This document shows positions 54,662 through 64,000 of a stretch of 64,000 bases of DNA, piece after piece; the first letter of the stretch is position 1, and every line of letters begins with the position of its first letter. The stretch comes from Prillingera fragicola. Lineage: Eukaryota > Basidiomycota > Tremellomycetes > Trichosporonales > Trichosporonaceae. The stretch lies in contig BEDY01000009.1 in NCBI GenBank assembly GCA_002335605.1, positions 610,024-674,023 on the forward strand, read 5' to 3'. The notes beneath the pieces are model-generated. The model ran no database searches. It had not been told where the DNA came from and was given only the letters and a program-made list of their open reading frames with translations. Position numbers and translations under genes: made by a program.

Positions 54662-56199
54662 TTACTTTGACTTGTTCGCCTTTGTCAGAGGCTCGACACC
54701 CTCGACAACCGGTGCGGCCGGGGCAGTGCTGCCCTTTCTGCGCTGGGCTGCGAGGCGGCGGGCGGTGCGGCGCTCGACGCTGCGGTCCGAATCCCAGTCG
54801 ACGTCGGCTGCCAGCAGGTCGGTCTGGCCGTTCTTCTCGAGCTTGGAGTCAAAGAAGCCGTCACGGTATGAGCGGAAGATGCGCTCGAGCAGGTCCGAAG
54901 TCGAGATCGAGGGCGTGCGGCGCGTAGGCAAAAAGGTGCCCGATCCCTTGACAAACGCGTACACGTCGTCCATCTCCTTTGAGGGGTAGACGAACTCGTC
55001 GTGGGCGATATAGTCAATCTCGTACTTGTCGAGCCAGGCCTGGTCGACGACCCACGGCGCGTCCGGGAGGACCTCGTCTGCCCAGCGGCAGTGGCGAACG
55101 GCCTCGACGCGCTCGGCGTGCGTCATGGCCGGTGCAGATTTGTGCGAGGCGCACAGCTGGTCCGAGCACACACCGACGAGAAGCTGCACGCGCGGGAAGG
55201 AGAGCTTGGCCTGGCGGAGCTGCATGGCGTGGCCAAAGTGGAACAAGTCGTAGACGCCGTCGGCGTAGATGCGCACAGGACGGTCCGTCCTTGGCGGTTT
55301 TGTCTTCCACCAACGCTCGACGCCGTCCTCGGCTCCGCGACCGTCAATGGCACGCTGAACGAACGCGCGAATGTCTGCTTCGGGAAGCTCGACGGGCCGC
55401 TCGTACATGCGCGGTGGGCCCGAGGCGCTGACCGACGAAGCGTGGAGAATCTTTTCGTGACGGCAGGGATTGGCGAGGTAGTGAGACTCGGCGACGGGGA
55501 CGTCGGGTGGACGCAAGCAGGGGACTGACGGCACGTCATCGTTGGCGACCTGGGGGCGCGACGCCTTGGGTGTCGGGGCGCGTCCGAGGCCGTGAGGGGA
55601 GGCCGTCTGCGTCGTCGAACCAGGCGTGGGAGACGAGGGACGGCGAAGGTGTCCGGGTGCATGTGCGGCGTGCACCGGTGTGCCGATCGTTGATGAGCTC
55701 TCAATGTCACCGTCGTACCTGCAGTTGGTTAGCTTGCTGCACACAGGTGGCTTGCTTCAGCGCGGATTGCCACGCACGTTGGGGATTCCAGGCCCTCGCT
55801 CTCGCTGGGGATGCCCTTATCGCCACGACGAAGAATGTTCAAAGCAAGGCCTATAGGAGCGGGAACAGGGTGGCGGCTATAGTGGTTGCCGCTGCCGGTG
55901 TTGCCATGGTTGTTGAGGCGTGGCGACGATGCCGTCGAGGGGGTGAGCGAAGGTGCGTTGACGGAGATCAGCGAGCCGACGTCTGACACGTCGTTGTCTG
56001 TGTCGTGTGCAGAGGTTGTCATGGTAGGAGGAGACAGCAGAGAAAGGCACAGTGTTAGGAACAAGTCATTTGTACTTGATGGCAACTCACCCTCTTCACT
56101 TGCGTCCTGCGAGCTATCCGGGTCGCGTCCACGCCGTCCCTCTACGCGGCCGTCTGACCTCCTGTGCCTCTTTGGCTGAGCCTGAGGATTTGCCGACAT
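54662..56199 (-). CDS. PCT1: CTP:phosphocholine cytidylyltransferase
   Basis: Predicted 461-residue enzyme making CDP-choline, the rate-limiting step of the Kennedy pathway. The catalytic domain (about residues 210-360) starts RPVRIYADGVYDLFHFGHAM with the HxGH motif, then LLVGVCSDQLC, KYEIDYIAHDEF and the signature RTPSISTSDLL. The N-terminus is basic and could be a nuclear signal (PKRHRRSDGRVEGRRGR). The C-terminal region RLAAQRRKG resembles the start of a membrane-binding helix but is short. Introns: 56090-55998 (93 nt, exactly 31 codons with no stop) and 55777-55719 (59 nt). The signature differs from RTEGIST at two positions. Confidence 0.9.
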
Positions 56200-56710
56200 G
56201 TCTTGCTGTTGGCGAGGGTTAAGGTGTGGAGAGTGTAGTAGGTCACTTTACGCCTAGAGGTTGACCTGTCGGAGGTGTGCTGCTAGGGGCCGTAGAGTTG
56301 GAAGGAGGCTCGAGCGGGGCAGGAGCTGCGAGCGGAGGCGGGTGACTGCTCAGTGGTCCTGGAAGTAATAGTCGTGCGACGCAGTCGAGAGTACCAGCCT
56401 GGACTGAGAGTGAGGCTGAGAAGCAAGGTTGTTGATGCTGAAAGAACAGAGTGGAGAATGAGAGAGGGAGAGTACCCACTGGCCACCCATTGGCGTCACT
56501 TCATCGCTGCTGGCTGGTGGGGCGGAACCACCCCGTCGTCATCCGCGTCAGGACACTCACGCCAGGATAGGCGCACAGACACGTGGAGAATAGGCATGCC
56601 ACCTCCGAATTTCTCCGCAAGATGCCAACCAATGTTAGGCTCGCCACATCAACTTAAGGGAGAGGAGCAAACAAATACACGACCACTGCGTGTCCCCCTT
56701 CGCAGCAAAG
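56200..56710. promoter_or_regulatory. Divergent promoter PCT1 / SPC24
   Basis: A 511-bp divergent region. No recognised motif; a 143-codon plus-strand frame here (56353-56784) overlaps SPC24 in another frame and lacks support. Confidence 0.4.
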
Positions 56711-57662
56711 ATGTCAACAACAACGACCGCGACTGTCTTTCACCTCTCCACATCCACAATGGCACCCGAATACGAAGACTCTGAAGCAAACACCTCGACA
56801 GCATCAGACGTAGACTCATGGCGAGGATTGACGTAAGTCTTGTCTGCGAGAATCGAGCTGACACTCGGCAGACAAGTCGCCGTCGACTTGAATGGTCAGC
56901 TGGACCCGACCGAGGAGCTCGAACACCTCAAGGCTGCCGAGGAGGCTGTGCTGGCCAAGGACGATGAGAGGGTCGTTACGGAGACGAGGCTGAATGATGA
57001 GCTTGCCGGTGAGTTCTAACTCTGCGAAGGTGGCATGTGAGGGAGGTGCATGCACGCGGGGGGAGGGAAGGTGGACGGCGACGGCCAAAACTGGATGCAG
57101 TGATGAGACAATCACCGCTACGTCCAACAACTCCCAGCCAACCGCGACGCGCTGACAAGCAGCCCTCCGCGACCAACTCGAGGAAGCGACCCGCGCCGCG
57201 GCCCGCCCATCCGGCGCAATGACAGCGGAGCAGCACGAATCCCACCTGCGCGAGCTGGACAAGAAGCGGTACGCGGCGGAAAAGGCGCTGAGCGAGGAAC
57301 AGCAGAACGTCGCCAAGCGCGAGGGCGAGCTCGCGCGCGCGCGCGCCGAGCGGGACGAGGTGCGCCGGTTGGATCCCAGCGCGGGGCGGGCTATGGGGGA
57401 GGAGGCGAATGTGTGCGTCTGTGCTGTGTGCGTCGCTGACAGAGCAGGATCAGGCTGAAGCTCTTCCGCGACTTTGGGTTCTCCCTCACCGGAACGGACC
57501 CAACGACAATCCTCGTCCGTGAGTGCTCATCTCGCACGAGCGAGTGGAAAGCTGACAGGTGCAGGCAGCGAGAGGGACGGCAAACACGATATCCACCCCA
57601 TCACGGTCGGCGAGGCGGATCGCGTGGCTTGTGCAAACAGGTTGTGGGAGCTGGCGGCTTAG
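56711..57662 (+). CDS. SPC24: Kinetochore Ndc80-complex subunit Spc24
   Basis: Predicted 225 residues (209 from a second in-frame ATG at 56759, which has stronger context). Spc24 dimerises with Spc25 to anchor the Ndc80 complex to the inner kinetochore. A heptad-rich coiled coil (EELEHLKAAEEAVLAKDDE; HLRELDKKRYAAEKALSEEQ) leads to the globular C-terminal domain: IRLKLFRDFGFSLTG, DGKHDIHPITVGEAD and the terminal ACANRLWELAA, matching the family's FYANYLW ending. Four introns: 56833-56871 (39 nt), 57009-57162 (154 nt), 57413-57447 (35 nt) and 57519-57564 (46 nt). Identification rests mainly on the C-terminal domain. Confidence 0.82.
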
Positions 57663-58364
57663 GCACGAGCGGCGGGGGAGGAAGCATGTTGTACTATTAT
57701 GGATGTATCTACACCACTGATGCATGAGAGGACTGAGCCAACCAACTACTGACGCCCAGCAGCCGGACGGCCTGCCGACACTGCATGGTGCTACGGTACA
57801 CAGACACGCACGTGTGAGGCAATCTCCAGCTCTCCAGCGGTCCAGCTCGGTGGATCGGGGCTCCCTCCTCTTATCTCAGATACACTTAGCGCTCTGCGAC
57901 GTGGCGCGTCCTGCAGCGATCCTGATTCGAGCCTCCGTTCGCGTGCCACGTCGCGTCGCGAGCACGTCAGGTGTGCGTGCCGATTCCGCTCGAGGAACGT
58001 GCCTCCACTTTTTATTCCTTCCTTGCTCCATTCCTTCTCCGTCAGTAACTGCAGCATTGTTTGTGGCGGTTGAAGCCATTCATATAAACCTATTAACCGC
58101 GTCTATGTTTGTCTACTAGAAGCGGGGGTAACAATTGCTGGCGCCACACTGGAGCCGCCAGCGGTGCTTACAACAACGGCTCTCTGGAGAAGAGCCGAAT
58201 GCGAGAGGGGTAAAAGTCTACCTTTGGGGGAATGAGTTATGCGGGGGTATTGATGAAGGGGAGGAGGGGGCGCGCGAGGTGGAACTCGCGCGTGGGGCCC
58301 TCTGAGTGAGGGCGTCCCAATGATGGTGTATGATGAGGGAAGGAACGTTCAGACGGCCACAAGC
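57663..58364. other. Convergent spacer with hairpins, SPC24 / SAM synthetase
   Basis: A 702-bp interval. Within 240 bp of the SAM synthetase stop three GC-rich inverted repeats occur: 58137-58162 (GCTGGCG/CGCCAGC), 58177-58197 (CGGCTCT/AGAGCCG, 7-nt loop) and 58271-58292 (CGCGCGA/TCGCGCG, 8-nt loop). They would fall in its 3' UTR. No gene seen. Confidence 0.6.
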
Positions 58365-59675
58365 TTAGTACTTGAGGGTCTTGGGCTTCTCCCACGAGTA
58401 GGCGGGGTTGCCAAAGTGGCCGTAAGCGGCGGTCTGGCGGTAGATGGGCTTCTGGAGGTCGAGCTCCTTGACAATGACTCCGGGACGGAGGTCCCAGTTG
58501 TTGCGGATGATCTCGACAAGCTCGGCGTCAGACTTCTTGCCGGTGCCGTAGGTCTCGACAAAGATCGAGAGGGGCTCGGCGACACCAATGGCGTACGAGA
58601 GCTGGACGAGGCAGCGGCGGGCGAGGCCACCGGCAACGAGCGACTTGGCGATCCAACGGGCAGTGTAGGCAGCCGAGCGGTCGACCTTGGAGAAGTCCTT
58701 GCCCGAGAAGGCACCACCACCGTGGGCACCCCAGCCACCGTAGGTGTCGACGATAATCTTGCGACCGGTAAGACCAGCGTCACCCTGGGGGCCACCAATG
58801 ACGAAACGGCCCGAGGGCTGGATGTGGTAGATGACCTTGTCGTCAAGGAGGTTCTTGGGAATGACCTTCTTGATAATCTTCTCGAGAATCTCGGAACGGA
58901 GGTCCTCGGTGGAGATCTCCTCGGCGTGCTGGGTCGAGATGACGACAGTGTCAACACGGAGGGGGATCATGGCACCGCTCTCGTCCTTCTTGTACTCGAC
59001 AGTGACCTGGGTCTTCGAGTCGGGGCGGAGCCAGCCGAGCGAGCCGTCGCGACGGGCCTCGGCCATGGCCGAGTTGAGCTTGTGGGCAAGCATAATGGTG
59101 AGGGGCATGTACTCGGGGGTCTCGTCGGTAGCGTAACCGAACATGATACCCTGGTCACCGGCACCGTGGTTCTCAAGAGCTCCGTGGTCAAGACCCTGGG
59201 CAATGTCGGGCGACTGTGCCTCAATGGCGACAAGAACGTTGCAGGTCTTGTAGTCGAAGCCCTTGTCCGAGTGGTCGTAACCAATCTTCTTGATGGTCTC
59301 ACGGATGACCTTCTGGTAGTCGATCCTGGCGTTGGTGGTAATCTCACCAAAGACCATGATCATACCAGTCTTGGAGGCAGTCTCGCAAGCAACCTTCGAG
59401 TTGGGGTCCTCGGCAAGGCAGGCATCGAGAATGGCGTCCGAGACCTGGTCACAGATCTTGTCGGGGTGGCCCTCTCCAACCGACTCGGAGGTGAAGAGGA
59501 AGCTGGTGGGTTAGTTGACTGGCGACGACACGTTGCAGCATGGTCCAGAGGTGGGAACGTGCGCGGTGCGAGATTTTTGTTGGGGGAGGTGGAGTGGGAG
59601 CAAGGAGAAAATGAACACTTACTGGCCAGGTGCGAGCTGGTGGGCGGGTCCGTTACCGTTGACGACGTTGGTCAT
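58365..59675 (-). CDS. SAM2: S-adenosylmethionine synthetase
   Basis: Predicted 396-residue cytosolic enzyme forming AdoMet from methionine and ATP. Motifs: [56 protein letters not shown], the P-loop-like [18 protein letters not shown] and the terminal [18 protein letters not shown]. One 120-nt intron (59622-59503, GTAAGT, branch CTAAC, CAG) separates a 17-codon leader. Codon use is extremely biased, as expected for an abundant protein. Length fits the family (about 380-400). Confidence 0.96.
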
Positions 59676-60728
59676 TTTGAGTAATAGGTGTGGAAGGGGT
59701 GAGGTTGATGAGGAGAAGGAGAAGAAAGAGAAAGAGATGGAGGAAGAGAAAGAGAAATGGGGGGGGGGGGGGTTAGGGGGAGTACGTCTTTGAGGAAATA
59801 ATACTTTAGGCTGGGTGGGACCTGACACACGCCCACAGGCAGGAGACCCAAGGGAAGTGGACGCGCTGGGTGCGGTCATGGCTGCATGGGGTGTCCCTGG
59901 CTGTACCACGAGCATGGCTGGCTGCACTCGCTGTACTGCTGCTGCCTGGCTGGCTGCCTCTCTGCGCACGCCATCGGTGCCATCGTAAGACTGACATCGC
60001 TCACCATACAAAGTGCAACAAAGCACACAATCCCGGAATCAAAAAATTACGAACATCTGCCCTGCCCTGAACTCTCTCGTGCTGCTGGGCTGCTGGCTGG
60101 CTGAGCATTCCACCGCAGCTGGGCTGGTGGTGCACCGCGGCTGGCTGCCTCGAGCTCTACAGCACGCCGTACACACACCGTGCCGCAGCTGCCGCCGCCG
60201 CCCAGCTGCCCCACCATCGCACGACGGAGCACCCGAATAACCCCGACCCACGGCCACACCTGCACCACGCCTTACTTGCCTCGGCATCATCATGCATGTC
60301 ATGCTGCCCAGCCAAAGGCGGATAAGCTCCGAACTGCAGCATGCGGTAGATCTGTCGGTGGATGCCGCTGGCTCCAAGGCGGGTGTTTGATCCCGGATAT
60401 GCGCAAATCGTGCATCCTCGATAAGAGGTTGGTACCAGCGAAAGATCAGCTGCGAGCCCAAACCTGCTTTGTCTTGCTTGGAGCTCCAGAGCTCCAGAGG
60501 CTCAGAGGCCAGCTAGTCGCTTGGGCTAACGGTAGGCTACGGTGTGTGTCAAGGGACGTGGCAGCACGCATGTCTTCGAGGCAACTTGCACTTGCCAGTT
60601 CTCGGCAGTGGCAGACTAGTGACTTTCGGTTCAAAGTCGCAGTCAACGTAATGATATGATAGTACATGAACTCGTGCGGTATCGATCTACACCCAGAGAT
60701 GGCCAGCAGTCACAGACGACACCAAGCT
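59676..60728. promoter_or_regulatory. SAM synthetase upstream region with purine tract and G14 run
   Basis: Positions 59698-59785 are almost all purine on the plus strand (pyrimidine in the transcript), a CT-rich leader typical of strong fungal promoters, and include a run of 14 G at 59759-59772. The rest (about 59800-60728) has CTGGCTG-rich low complexity and the 3' side of the Vps24 gene; no coding support. Confidence 0.55.
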
Positions 60729-61553
60729 CTACCCACTCAGGAGATCGTTCATCTCGCGCTGCATGCGCTCCATCTCGGCCTCGTTCTCCTCCTCCTCCTC
60801 GGCCTGGCCGTCAGTGTCGCCCAGCACAAAACCACTCACAGGAAGCTCGCCGCCGACCTTTCCTGCCTCGCCGAGCTTGCCGTCGGTGAGCTCGAACAGG
60901 ACCTTGTCGACTTCTGCGTCGGCTTCCTCTTCAATCTCGTCGTCGTCCAGACCCTCCAGTGTCTCCTCCATCATCTCCTCCATGATGCCCGACTGTCTGT
61001 CAGTTTCTGTAGCCTTGCCTCGCAGAAGGTGCGCACCTTCATCATCTCCATTGACATTTCGCGCATCGTCGCACTCAGCTGCGGCAGCTTGACCAGCGCG
61101 TTGGTCGTCTTCATAATCTCGGTCGACTTTTGGAACGCCCCAGTGACCTTGACCATGGCTGTGTCGTCAGCATCCCATGCCTCAAAGCTCGCCACCCTCT
61201 CGCCGAAACGGAGAAACCTACCAAGCTGGTGCTGCAGCTGCATCTTGACACTCCCAACCCGTGCCTTTCCAGACAACAGCCTGTCCCGCTGCTTGTTGGC
61301 ATGCACGATTGAGCGCGCAAGCGTCTTGGCAGACTTGACGTCGCCCTTTTTGGCGTAGCGCTTGACTTCTGCCCGGGCCTTTGCGGTTTCCCGTTCCAAC
61401 TGTGGACGTTAGCTCTTCGCTGTTGCGAGGTCATGGACGCACGCTCTGGACCTCACGGTCGAGCTTGCGCTCTTCTGTGCGCAGCTTGGACTGCCATTCC
61501 CGGATGCGCTCCTCTGGTGTTGGTCCGTAGATCCACTTGGTGACGCTCTTCAT
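60729..61553 (-). CDS. VPS24: ESCRT-III subunit Vps24/CHMP3
   Basis: Predicted 245-residue ESCRT-III protein for multivesicular body sorting. It starts MKSVTKWIYGPTPEERIREW, the Vps24 signature, followed by the basic helices (LERETAKARAEVKRYAKKGD, AKTLARSIVHANKQRDRLL) and the switch to an acidic C-terminal half (GIMEEMMEETLEGLDDDEIE). The C-terminus (EMERMQREMNDLLSG) resembles a MIT-interacting motif for Vps4. Introns: 61442-61400 (43 nt) and 61036-60993 (44 nt, donor GTGCGC); the latter restores the family EMMK-xGIMEEM block. Confidence 0.92.
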
Positions 61554-61916
61554 CGTGGGGAGGATGGAGATGAGGGATGAGGGGATGAGGGGATGAGAAG
61601 ACGGGAGATGTGTGTCGGTCAATGGAATGAGTGCAGGCTGGCTGATCAGCTCTTGCAGTTGAAGACAGTCTTGCTAGCACTGTAGAGGGATGTGCGACGC
61701 TGCCAAAAGGTCAATGAGAGAGATGAGGAGCAGATGGCTTGTTGGACAACGTCGAGAGTGAGTTGGGTGGCGGCACTGGTTGCAGCCCAGGCACGCCGCC
61801 CAGCACGTGGCACGGACATGGTATCATTCTCCGCTGTTGGTATGTTGACTGGACTGTAGAGACTGGTAGAGACGCGCTGCTCGTTATCGAATGCACTCTC
61901 GGTCACCAACGCAGCA
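61554..61916. promoter_or_regulatory. Divergent promoter VPS24 / NBS1
   Basis: A 363-bp divergent region. A 94-codon minus-strand frame (61646-61930) overlaps the NBS1 start; it has no recognisable domain and is not called. Confidence 0.45.
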
Positions 61917-64000
61917 ATGTGGCTCGTCACAGCTGTAGGAGACGTAAAGGGACAGCCTAGTGAGTACTCTACCTCTCCTGCAGAGTCAAATCCCCGCCCT
62001 GGATACAGCTCACGAGCGCAGACTTCACCTTTGCCCTCGAGCAGAGGCAGTCGTACACAGTAGGCCGCAGCAAGGACAGCAAGATCATTTTCGCCGGCAG
62101 GACGGTGCGGCCGAAAGAAGGCGTTCTAGAGGTCGGAGACTGGGATCCCACAGACGTGAGTCTGCCGTCTCGCCTGCGTTCCAGCACAGCACTGACGCCG
62201 ATCAGCCAAACACACCACCAAAGCTCGTGTTCAAGTATGAGCCAAAGAAGTCGGGCGCCTACGCGCCGCTCAAGGTCCTCGGCCCCAAGAGTCTTGAGCA
62301 GGGCTGCGTAGATCGCGAAAACTATGTCGTCGACGAGAGACCGCCAGAGCACTCGGCCGAGGTCGAGTTCGAGGTGCAGGGAAAGGGCGTCGAGCTCGCT
62401 GCTGGCTCGTGGTTCACGTGAGTTGCCTTTCTTGCGAGGAGCTGATGAAACAGTACATATTGGCGGCCGCTAAAGTTTGATCACGAGCGGATGAAGGATG
62501 AGACCGACGAAGCGCGTGACATCCTCCGCAAGCACTGTGAGTCCGCCGTGCCCAGTACGCACTGACGCGCAGGCATCTCGTGGACGGAGACGGTCGAGCC
62601 AGATAACCTACCCGAGGTGGTCATTTCCAACACCCTCAAGCAGTCGACGAGCTGCAGCTTGGCAGTGTGCTATGGCCTGCCAATCGTGTCGCCGCAGTGG
62701 CTGGCGCTGCTCCGCCATCGTCTCAAGATTTGCTGGAAAATGCAGGCCGACTCGGAGGACACGTTTGCGATTCCAGACTGGAGTCTGCCCGACTTTCAGC
62801 CGCCTTTCGACTCGCAGACCCCGGCTTGGCGGCAGGATCCCGCCATGTGGCAGGCATTGCCGTCCAACAGGACCATGTGGAAGGGATGGCGCGTGCTAGC
62901 CCTCAGCGTCGGAAGGGTAGGCTTGTGCACGTCGGGAAGAAACTGACATCTCTAGCCTCTTATTGACAAGCGCTATTTTCTCGCCATGAGTGGAGAGTGG
63001 GAGGAGGTATTGATCAACAATCCCTTTGTCACAACGTCTCAAGAGCTCCTCGAGCGGCTGGCCGAGCCCATGGCCAGGGCAAAGGCGGACGGCGTCAAGG
63101 TGGTTATTGTCTCGTGGCCGTCGGTCAAGGCAGACCTGATCAAGAAGGGCCTAGATGGTGCTTCCATTCTTGGCACATCTGTAGAGTACGTTGCAGCTGC
63201 GTTAAGGCCGGGTGCTAACGGACAAGGGGCGCATACAATGCTGTCGGACGAGTGCTGTGGGACGTAATGAAGTTTGGAAGCGTGCAAGAGTTCTTTGACC
63301 AGAGGGGCGGACCACAGCGTGAGTTGAGTATTGGTGTATTTGGCTGATACTGTAGCGGACTCTTCAGGCGCAGCCCAGTCCAGCAGGCCGCCGTCGGCTC
63401 AGCCAGAGGCCAACAAGGAGCCAGGGACAGCGCCGGCGGGAGCGGAGGTTGGTGGTCGTCGTCTTCCCCGGCGCGCCACTTCTCGTGCAACGTCGGCAGC
63501 TCCATCCAGAGCTCCTTCGGTGCCACCACAGGAGGTTCAGCCTCCAGCCTCGACTCAAGAAGAGCCTCCGGCTGCGTCGGCGAGGAGGGTGAGTCGTTGC
63601 CTTCCAACCTTGACTAACTCGGCAGCCACTGAAGCGACGCGCGAACCGCGAAGCGCCAAAGTTTATTGATTTCGACGAAGACCTCGACCTTCCCTCGCGG
63701 GAGCCTACCCAGCTCCCTTCTTCGGCATGGCAGCCGTCACACGTCACCGAGACGCAGTTCACCGGTGCACCAAGCACGAGCGAGCCGTCCGGATCTCTGC
63801 CGTCGCAGATTCCAGATTCAATGGAGCAGGAGTCGCTTCTGTTCACCCAGCCACCGCCATCCCAACAGGCACCACCAGCGACAGGGAGAGGACGGCTCAA
63901 GCGCCGCTTCGGCGCTGTAGCACAGTCGTCTATTCTCGACGACTTTGACACCACCATGGACTATGAGGAGGAGCGGCAGAAGCAAGAGACGGCAAACGAG
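61917..64000 (+). CDS. NBS1: Nbs1/nibrin-like DNA-repair protein (3' end outside window)
   Basis: Partial. Nbs1 joins Mre11-Rad50 at DNA double-strand breaks and recruits ATM. It starts MWLVTAVGD, like other Nbs1 proteins. An FHA-like region follows (QRQSYTVGRSKDSKIIFAGR), then a BRCT-like region (CSLAVCYGLPIVSPQWLALL), a second BRCT-like block (PLIDKRYFLAMSGEWEE) and a disordered Pro/Ser-rich region. Introns after the first: 62156-62205, 62418-62453, 62537-62572, 62917-62955, 63186-63226, 63319-63355 and 63589-63625. The first is unresolved: 61960-61985 (26 nt), 61960-62021 or 61944-62008 each restore the frame. The frame is open at 64000; the Mre11-binding C-terminus is not seen. Confidence 0.78.

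Noticed and set aside
58320..59684. A 454-codon open frame antisense to SAM synthetase
   Set aside because: Val/Leu/Gly-rich composition is the reverse complement of the biased sense codons; no domain recognised.
61646..61930. A 94-codon minus-strand frame overlapping the NBS1 start
   Set aside because: It would overlap the NBS1 first exon and has no recognised domain; a small gene starting at 61819 cannot be fully excluded.

Overview
The window is nuclear DNA from a basidiomycete yeast. A Tremellomycete is likely, perhaps of the Trichosporonales. The grounds are GC-rich coding sequence with a strong preference for C or G at third codon positions, intron-rich genes, and very short introns (mostly 34-75 nt) with GTGAGT/GTAAGT-like donors and a CTGAC/CTAAC branch site close to the acceptor. 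The species placement is inference. Introns were assigned by hand from donor, branch site, acceptor and reading-frame continuity, and each completed gene model divides into whole codons.

Layout. Positions 1-6799 hold no gene I can support. From 6800 the window is dense: auxilin/Swa2 (-), a mitochondrial PP2C phosphatase (-), the ER membrane protein Ice2 (+), tRNA dihydrouridine synthase Dus1 (-), a Nak1/Kic1-type germinal-centre kinase (+) and a 1,210-residue phosphosite-rich disordered protein (-). A second gene-poor stretch (22287-25199) follows. Next come a 1,170-residue apparent fusion of a DUF1992 (DNAJC28-like) region with an ABC1/UbiB atypical kinase (-), IMP dehydrogenase (+), cyclin C (-), chaperonin subunit CCT2 (+) and an unrecognised gene (-). 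After a repeat-rich spacer there is a small predicted membrane protein (+), a Ubp10/USP36-type deubiquitinase (-), a P-loop NTPase (-), a STIMATE/TMEM110-family membrane protein (-), the mitochondrial protein Rrg9/neugrin (+), a DUF1275 membrane protein (-), a Syn8-like Qc-SNARE (-), the 38-residue OST subunit Ost4 (+), a sphingolipid delta-8 desaturase (-), an ETHE1-like metallo-beta-lactamase protein (+), CTP:phosphocholine cytidylyltransferase (-), kinetochore subunit Spc24 (+), S-adenosylmethionine synthetase (-), ESCRT-III Vps24 (-) and the start of Nbs1/nibrin (+), cut by the window end.

The genes are mostly housekeeping and do not form a cluster with one function. Some share a process: vesicle traffic (auxilin, Syn8, Vps24), ER and lipid biology (Ice2, Pct1, the desaturase, Ost4, the STIMATE protein) and mitochondria (PP2C, the DUF1992-ABC1 protein, Rrg9, the ETHE1-like enzyme). 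Many pairs are divergent, and several of those promoters carry CACGTG. I see no CRISPR array, rRNA, confident tRNA or intact transposon. The observations most worth following are the DUF1992-ABC1 fusion, a perfect 25-bp inverted repeat inside a PP2C intron, a coding minisatellite of RSDS motifs, an in-frame GC-AG intron, and the unresolved, possibly sub-minimal first intron of NBS1.
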